Shown piece after piece: positions 59,677 through 64,000 of a stretch of DNA of 64,000 nucleotides. Both the position numbers and the translations under genes were made by a program. Under the pieces are notes generated by a model. The model made no database searches. It had not been told where the DNA came from and was given only the letters and a program-made list of their open reading frames with translations. The stretch comes from JAHFTW01 sp038046785. GTDB lineage: Archaea; Thermoplasmatota; E2; JACPAO01; JAHFTW01. The stretch lies in assembly GCA_038046785.1 (NCBI GenBank), contig JBBSVM010000006.1:1-64000 (forward strand), written 5' to 3'. Numbering within the stretch: position 1 is the first letter of the stretch; each line of letters begins with the position of its first letter.

Positions 59677-60705
59677 ATGTCTGAAGCAGATCAGTACGCT
59701 GGCTTGTTCGGCTCGAAGACCTCCAAGGGTCAGCTGCAGGGAGGCTTCCTCCTTCTTGCGCTGGGTGCCCTCCTCGGTCTTGCCGCCCTTATCCTCTTCT
59801 TCATCGGCCTTGGCCAGAACGACCCAAGTTTGGGCGCGGCCAACCCCTACCTGGACTGGGCCAAGGCGGCTCTCACCATCGCCCCCGTGGCGCTGGGCGG
59901 GATCCTCCTCGGCCTGACGGTGGCCCTCCCCACCAGCACGTCGCTTCGCGCGGCGAGCTACGTGGGTGGCTTCTTCCTGGTCGTCGCCGCCTTCCTCTTC
60001 TTCTTCCACTACCCGACCAACTTCAACGTTGCAGTCAAGGGTTCGAAGGCGCCTGACTACCTGGGGCTTGACCTCATGGTGGCCGTCGGCGGCTTCATCC
60101 TGATGGCGGCCGCGTTGGTGTCGAGCATCGTCGGATTCTACCTCGGCCGCACCACGGTCGTGAAGGGCTCCGACGGGGAAGCTGAGGACGACATCTACGG
60201 CGAAGGCTACGAGATCCCCGACTGGGTCGTGGAGCGCGACATCGAGTTCGCCATGAAGAAGTACGGCGTCTCCTGGGGCAGCGACACGGAAGACAAGACC
60301 ATCCGTGTCAACATCGCGGACACTTTCGCCGGAGCCACCATCGGTGGTCTCGGCAAGGCGCGCGTCGTCCAACTCGACGCCGACCAGGTGGACCTTGGTG
60401 TTGCCGGCTTGACGAAGGTGCGCCCCCAGAAGGGCGGCGCGATCCCGGGCGAGTGGGCCGACGAGGCCACCCGCGCCTTGGTGAACTTCCGCAAGCAGAA
60501 GGAGGCCAACCCGAAGGCGTTCACCCCGAAGCGCACCTTCTGGCAGCGCGTGGGCGACTTCTTCGCGGGCCGCAACCGCGGCGCGCGCACCAGCGCCCCC
60601 GCCGCCCGCGTGGCGCCGAAGGCGGCTCCCGCGGGAGCGCCCCGCGCCAACGGCGCGAGCGCCCCTGCCCGCCGCGGCAAGACCATCGTCATCGACGACG
60701 AGTGA
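59677..60705 (+). CDS. Four-helix membrane protein with basic-tailed cytosolic domain
   Basis: A 342-residue protein. Four helices are visible (about 23-44, 66-88, 93-112 and 131-154). A cytosolic domain of about 120 residues follows (YEIPDWVVERDIEFAMKKYG, then DKTIRVNIADTFAGATIGGL), and a tail rich in Arg, Ala and Pro (RTSAPAARVAPKAAPAGAPR) ends in the short acidic IVIDDE. A GAGGG stretch upstream and the 35-base gap suggest co-translation with the actin-like gene. It could anchor the filament to the membrane. No family recognised. Confidence 0.75.
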   Translation: MSEADQYAGLFGSKTSKGQLQGGFLLLALGALLGLAALILFFIGLGQNDPSLGAANPYLDWAKAALTIAPVALGGILLGLTVALPTSTSLRAASYVGGFFLVVAAFLFFFHYPTNFNVAVKGSKAPDYLGLDLMVAVGGFILMAAALVSSIVGFYLGRTTVVKGSDGEAEDDIYGEGYEIPDWVVERDIEFAMKKYGVSWGSDTEDKTIRVNIADTFAGATIGGLGKARVVQLDADQVDLGVAGLTKVRPQKGGAIPGEWADEATRALVNFRKQKEANPKAFTPKRTFWQRVGDFFAGRNRGARTSAPAARVAPKAAPAGAPRANGASAPARRGKTIVIDDE

Positions 60706-60720
60706 GTCCAGCAGTCAACA

Positions 60721-60769
60721 CTCCTTTCCCCCTTCTCCTCCCTTTCCCCTCCCCATTCCCTTCCATTCG
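60721..60769 (+). terminator. Pyrimidine-rich terminator-like tract
   Basis: About 48 bases composed almost only of C and T (TCCTTTCCCCCTTCTCCTCC and onward) begin 15 bases after the stop at 60705. Nearly the same string (CCTTTCCCCCTTCTCCT) follows the gene at 776. Confidence 0.55.
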
Positions 60770-60786
60770 AATTTCCGGGCGGTCCC

Positions 60787-63042
60787 ATGAGCAACTCTCC
60801 CTCCGACGCACAGAAGCGCGCTGCCCGCATGGCCGCCTTTAGCGCCAAGGTCAAGGACGAAGAGTCCACCGGCGTCGCCGTCCGCTCCTTCAACGAAGCC
60901 AAGACGGGCTCCGCCGGCACGAAGACATTCGATCCCGCAACGGGCCAGGTCCGTGCTGGCGCCGCCGCTGCGTCCGCCCCCACGCCCAAGGCCAACGTCA
61001 AGACGGTCTCCGACGACGAGCTGTTCGCCGAAATCGATGCCGCCGTCGAAGCGGAAGAGAAGAAATCGGGCAAGACCGTCGTTGTCCCCTCCGCGCCGCC
61101 CCCCGCCGAACCCGAGAAGCCCAAGGCGCCCGCGGGTTTCAGCGCCAAGCGGCTTGCCGCGATGGCCAATTTCTCCATCGAGAAGCCGGAATCGCGCGCG
61201 GCGAGCAACCCCGGAGAGGCAGCAGCCGCTCAGCTGAGCGATATGGGCGAAGTCGAAGTGCACAAGCAGGTCATTGGCAAGGCGCGTCCGCTCGAAACGA
61301 CGGAGGCCACCTTCGATCTCGTTGCCCCGACCCCGAAGTCCGTGCCGAAGCCCACCACGACGAAGCCCGAAGAGTTCACGCTTGCCAAACCCGCGGCAAA
61401 GGGCGCCGCCACCGGCGACTTCCTCACCGCCGGCGACGTGGAAATCAGCGCTCCCAAGCCGCACCAGGTCCCGGTCGGCCAGGGCAAGTCCAGCGTCGGC
61501 GCCTTCTCCGTGCAGAAGGACGCCGCCGAGGCGCGCCCCATCTCGATTCGCAGTCCGTCCGAGGACGAGTTCACCGTCAAGCTCGACGTCGAGGAGCGCG
61601 ATGCCCCCGCTCTCGTCGCCCCCGCCGACACCGACTACGCCGTGAAATCGGACGCGCAGAGCAAGGACCTCGCCGAATCCGCCACGCGCAAAGTGGAGGA
61701 ACTGGTCGACCTCGCGAAGGCGCCTGAGCTGCCGACGCGCGCCAGCAAGCCCGCCCCCGCTCCCCTTCCGAAATCGCCCGCCGAGATGCGCCGCGATGCC
61801 GAGCGCCGCACGACCGCGCCGCTGCCCGACTTCGGCGCGGCCCGCCCGGACGTCCGCCGCGACGCCCAGCCCAAGCAGCTCCCGAAAATGCAGAGCGCCG
61901 GCGACCAGCGCGTGGACGCCCGCCACGACACCGAGCGGCGCGCCGTGCCAAAGTTGGAGAACGCGGCCGACCGCGAGGCGTTCGTCGCCCGCCTCGATCG
62001 CGAGGCGCGCGAGGCGCGCCCCCGCATGCTCAACCCCGCCGACGGCACCGTCGACGCCCGCACCGACCGCCAGGAGGGCTCCCGCCTCTCCATCCGCAGT
62101 CCGGCCGACGAGAAGCCCGACGTCCGCCAGGACCGCGAGACCCGCACGGCGGGCCGCATCCACTCCCCCGCCGACACGCGCCCCGAGGTCCAGCAGGACC
62201 GCCAGGCGGCACGCGAGTCGCCCCGTCTGCGCAGCCCCGGCGACGTCGGCGGCTTCGAGGCGCGCCGCGACGCCCAGCCCAAGCAGCTCCCCCGCATGCG
62301 CTCGGCCGCCGACGCCGACGCCTTCGAGGCGAAGCAGGACGGGCAGGCCAAGCCGCTTCCCAAGATGCGCTCCCCCGCCGATTCCACCGCCTTCGAGGCG
62401 AAGCAGGACGCGGCGCGCAAAGAGCTCCCCCGGATGCGCTCCGCCGCCGACGTTGAGGCCTTCGAAGCGCACCAGGACGCTGCTCGCAAGGAGCTGCCGC
62501 GCATGCGCTCGGCGGCCGACGTCGAAGCCTACACCACGAAGCAGGATGCCCAAGCGAAGGCGCTGCCTCGGATGCGCAACTCGGCCGATGCCGAGTCCTA
62601 CACCACCAAGCAGGACGCGCAGGCGAAAGCGCTGCCCCGGCTGCGCAACGCCACGGACGGCGACGCCCTCGAAGCGAAGCAGGACGCACAAGCCAAGGCA
62701 CTTCCGCGCCTGCGCAACGCCACGGACGGCGACGCCCTCGAAGCCAAGCGGGATGCACAGGGCAAACCGTTGCCCCGCATGAAGAACGCTGCCGATGTGG
62801 ATGCCTACGAGGCGAAGCTCGCCTGGCAGCAGAAGAAGATCTCCGGCATGCGCAGCTCGGCCGACGTGGACGCCTACGAAGCCTCTCTTGACCGCGAGGA
62901 CCGCGAGAACCCGACGGTGCACAACCCGGGCCAGAGCGAATTCGAGGTCAAGATGGAGCATGAGTCGGTCTGGACACAGCCGATGCGGCGCGACATCGAT
63001 GCCGAATCCATCGAGGGCAAGAAGGGCAAGCGCTCCAAGTAG
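60787..63042 (+). CDS. Long 23-residue-repeat protein
   Basis: A 751-residue cytosolic protein. The first 340 residues are Ala/Pro/Lys/Glu-rich and low complexity, with short patches such as VSDDELFAEIDAAVEAEEKK and FSAKRLAAMANFSIEKPE. From about residue 345 to 735 it consists of about 17 tandem 23-residue repeats with consensus like MRSAADVEAFEAKQDAARKELP: an alternating hydrophobic and charged unit with conserved AD, E/Y-x-x-K-x-D and LPR. The end is basic (EGKKGKRSK). There is no signal or membrane helix. The repeats may form an extended helical rod, as in scaffold or intermediate-filament-like proteins. It is the third gene after the actin-like ATPase. Confidence 0.8.
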   Translation: MSNSPSDAQKRAARMAAFSAKVKDEESTGVAVRSFNEAKTGSAGTKTFDPATGQVRAGAAAASAPTPKANVKTVSDDELFAEIDAAVEAEEKKSGKTVVVPSAPPPAEPEKPKAPAGFSAKRLAAMANFSIEKPESRAASNPGEAAAAQLSDMGEVEVHKQVIGKARPLETTEATFDLVAPTPKSVPKPTTTKPEEFTLAKPAAKGAATGDFLTAGDVEISAPKPHQVPVGQGKSSVGAFSVQKDAAEARPISIRSPSEDEFTVKLDVEERDAPALVAPADTDYAVKSDAQSKDLAESATRKVEELVDLAKAPELPTRASKPAPAPLPKSPAEMRRDAERRTTAPLPDFGAARPDVRRDAQPKQLPKMQSAGDQRVDARHDTERRAVPKLENAADREAFVARLDREAREARPRMLNPADGTVDARTDRQEGSRLSIRSPADEKPDVRQDRETRTAGRIHSPADTRPEVQQDRQAARESPRLRSPGDVGGFEARRDAQPKQLPRMRSAADADAFEAKQDGQAKPLPKMRSPADSTAFEAKQDAARKELPRMRSAADVEAFEAHQDAARKELPRMRSAADVEAYTTKQDAQAKALPRMRNSADAESYTTKQDAQAKALPRLRNATDGDALEAKQDAQAKALPRLRNATDGDALEAKRDAQGKPLPRMKNAADVDAYEAKLAWQQKKISGMRSSADVDAYEASLDREDRENPTVHNPGQSEFEVKMEHESVWTQPMRRDIDAESIEGKKGKRSK
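61820..62990 (+). repeat. Coding 69-bp tandem repeat
   Basis: About 17 units of near 69 bases each encode the 23-residue repeats. The units at about 62638-62706 and 62707-62775 are almost identical at the DNA level (both start CGGCTGCGCAACGCCACGGA or nearly so), indicating a recent duplication, while the first units are diverged and irregular in length (20-24 residues). Confidence 0.85.
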
Positions 63043-63086
63043 GACGCGACGCCGCCCGGCGGGTGGTCAAACGGGCACCCCACAAC

Positions 63087-63095
63087 GCTTATGCC
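63087..63095 (+). promoter_or_regulatory. TATA-like box of the lipoprotein gene
   Basis: GCTTATGCC is centred about 28 bases before the ATG at 63119, a leaderless arrangement. Confidence 0.45.
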
Positions 63096-63118
63096 AAGCG
63101 GGCAAGCCTGCGGACAAC

Positions 63119-64000
63119 ATGCGCATCCTCGTTGTTGCCTGCTTTCTGCTCGCCGCTGGATTTTCCGGTTGCGTGGACGATTCGTCGAGCCCGCCCACGG
63201 CGTCGGGCTACGCGCTCGACCCGACCTTCGTCAATCCGGCGCCCGCCTCCGTCACCGGCCTCGAGTTCGTGACGCAGCTCAAGGACGCCGCAGGCCAGCC
63301 GTTCCCTTCCGCGGGCGGCAACATCGTCTCGGGCGACTACGTTTTCTCGAGCGGCCTCGGCGCCGGCTTCTTCATCAGCGACATCTCCAACCCTGAGAAA
63401 CCGCTCCTGCTCTACAACAGCACCTCAACGGGCGAGACGCCTTTCGCCCGCAAGGCGGACATCGTCGCCCACCCGGACGGCCGCCGTACGCTCGTCCTCG
63501 CGACGCAGAACAACGGCCTGCACCTCTGGAACGTTACCGACCCGGCCCACCCGGAGTTCGCCAGCATCATCGAGTTCGAGCGCAACCACAACATTGCCGT
63601 CATCCCGGGCACCGAGATTGTCATCAATCTGCCGAGCGCCGGCACGGGCGGATCGAACGACCTCGTCGATGTCAGCGACCCCTACGACCCGGAGGTTCTG
63701 GGTGGCTACGGTGCGTTCGGCTGCCACACCATGGCGTTCTTCAGTCTCCCCGGCGCCGCCGACGGCCGCGCCTTCTGCGCCGCCATCCAGCGCACCGAGA
63801 TTTGGGACCTCGCCGCGTTCAACGTGAGCGCGCACGATTTCGGCATCAAGTTCCTTGGCGCCATCGAGGGCACCGACTCGCCCATCACTGGAAACCCGGT
63901 CTTCAACCCGCAGATTCCCGCCAACCCCGTGACGACGCAGCTGCCGGTGCGCAACCTGCACCACTTCGTCGCCCCCTCCAACGACGGGCAACTCCTCATC
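63119..64000 (+). CDS. LVIVD-repeat beta-propeller lipoprotein, 3' truncated by window end
   Basis: The first 294 residues of an exported protein open in frame to the window edge. The leader MRILVVACFLLAAGFSGC ends in a lipobox with Cys18. Several propeller blades are visible: VSGDYVFSSGLGAGFFISDI and SNPEKPLL, LHLWNVTDPAHPEF, then NDLVDVSDPYDPEVLGGY, and IWDLAAFNV. The D-V/I-S-x-P-x-x-P-x-x-x pattern is that of LVIVD repeats, which form surface beta-propellers. Function not determinable; it may be a surface-bound sensor, adhesin or enzyme domain. Confidence 0.8.
   Translation, partial: MRILVVACFLLAAGFSGCVDDSSSPPTASGYALDPTFVNPAPASVTGLEFVTQLKDAAGQPFPSAGGNIVSGDYVFSSGLGAGFFISDISNPEKPLLLYNSTSTGETPFARKADIVAHPDGRRTLVLATQNNGLHLWNVTDPAHPEFASIIEFERNHNIAVIPGTEIVINLPSAGTGGSNDLVDVSDPYDPEVLGGYGAFGCHTMAFFSLPGAADGRAFCAAIQRTEIWDLAAFNVSAHDFGIKFLGAIEGTDSPITGNPVFNPQIPANPVTTQLPVRNLHHFVAPSNDGQLLI

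Noticed and set aside
60715..62961. 748-residue open frame on the minus strand
   Set aside because: It mirrors the 69-bp repeats of the plus-strand gene; apparent repeats in it are reverse complements of that array.
61820..62990. CRISPR-like regular repeats
   Set aside because: The 69-bp units are contiguous, coding and in frame, with no unique spacers.

Overview
The window looks like a high-GC archaeal chromosome segment, most plausibly from an uncultivated Thermoplasmatota-type euryarchaeon; the lineage is an inference. The archaeal assignment rests on fibrillarin (FlpA) with Nop5, archaeal-type glutamyl-tRNA synthetase, mevalonate kinase plus isopentenyl phosphate kinase, type 2 IPP isomerase, a GGPP-type synthase, several surface proteins ending in PGF-CTERM-like sorting signals, and many TATA-like boxes about 25-34 bases upstream of start codons (leaderless or nearly leaderless transcripts). 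A few genes have bacterial affinities, notably phosphoglycerate kinase.

Region by region. 1-3850: two HicA/HicB toxin-antitoxin modules (one with a frameshifted hicA) flank a 791-residue PGF-CTERM surface protein; a degraded PGF-CTERM gene end lies just after the second module. 3985-10515: three more paralogous surface proteins built from the same repeat domain with EF-hand/dockerin-like calcium loops. 10573-14263: a three-domain glycosyltransferase (DPM1-GtrA-PMT) and a phosphoglucose/phosphomannose isomerase, which could supply and perform O-mannosylation of the surface proteins. 14377-16260: a membrane protein, TatA and TatC. 16312-20613: isoprenoid lipid genes (mvk, ipk, a small winged-helix-like protein, fni, GGPP synthase). 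20695-24453: histidine kinase, response regulator, an unknown protein, and a sugar nucleotidyltransferase. 24597-30821: a tightly coupled trpD-trpCF-trpB-trpA operon extended by an alpha/beta hydrolase and a class V PLP enzyme, followed by gltX.

32758-41326 holds a lipoprotein, a pyrimidine-dimer glycosylase-like gene, a shortened ThiI-like PP-loop protein, a surface protein, a GalE-like epimerase, the flpA-nop5 pair, pgk and a lone Lrp-type RAM-domain protein. 41403-50702 holds pyrD, a SprT-like peptidase, an operon encoding a four-repeat protein and two related membrane proteins, an endonuclease IV-like multidomain protein, a 6-phospho-3-hexuloisomerase and pyruvate phosphate dikinase. 50888-54035 is a redox cluster: a c-heme/ferric-reductase-like membrane protein, a two-domain multicopper oxidase lipoprotein and a small membrane protein. 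54054-57278 holds tmk, a zinc-finger-like basic protein, a MaoC/CitE-like pair, a small basic protein and another PGF-CTERM protein.

58619-63042 is the most intriguing stretch: an actin-fold ATPase with a Shine-Dalgarno leader and an altered phosphate-2 motif, a four-helix membrane protein with a large basic-tailed cytosolic domain, and a 751-residue protein dominated by about 17 tandem 23-residue repeats. Together they look like a possible undescribed cytoskeletal or membrane-scaffold system. The window ends inside an LVIVD-type beta-propeller lipoprotein gene. Dispersed inverted repeats (three good copies) and recurrent pyrimidine tracts after stop codons are genome-level features. I found no tRNA, rRNA, CRISPR array or transposase.
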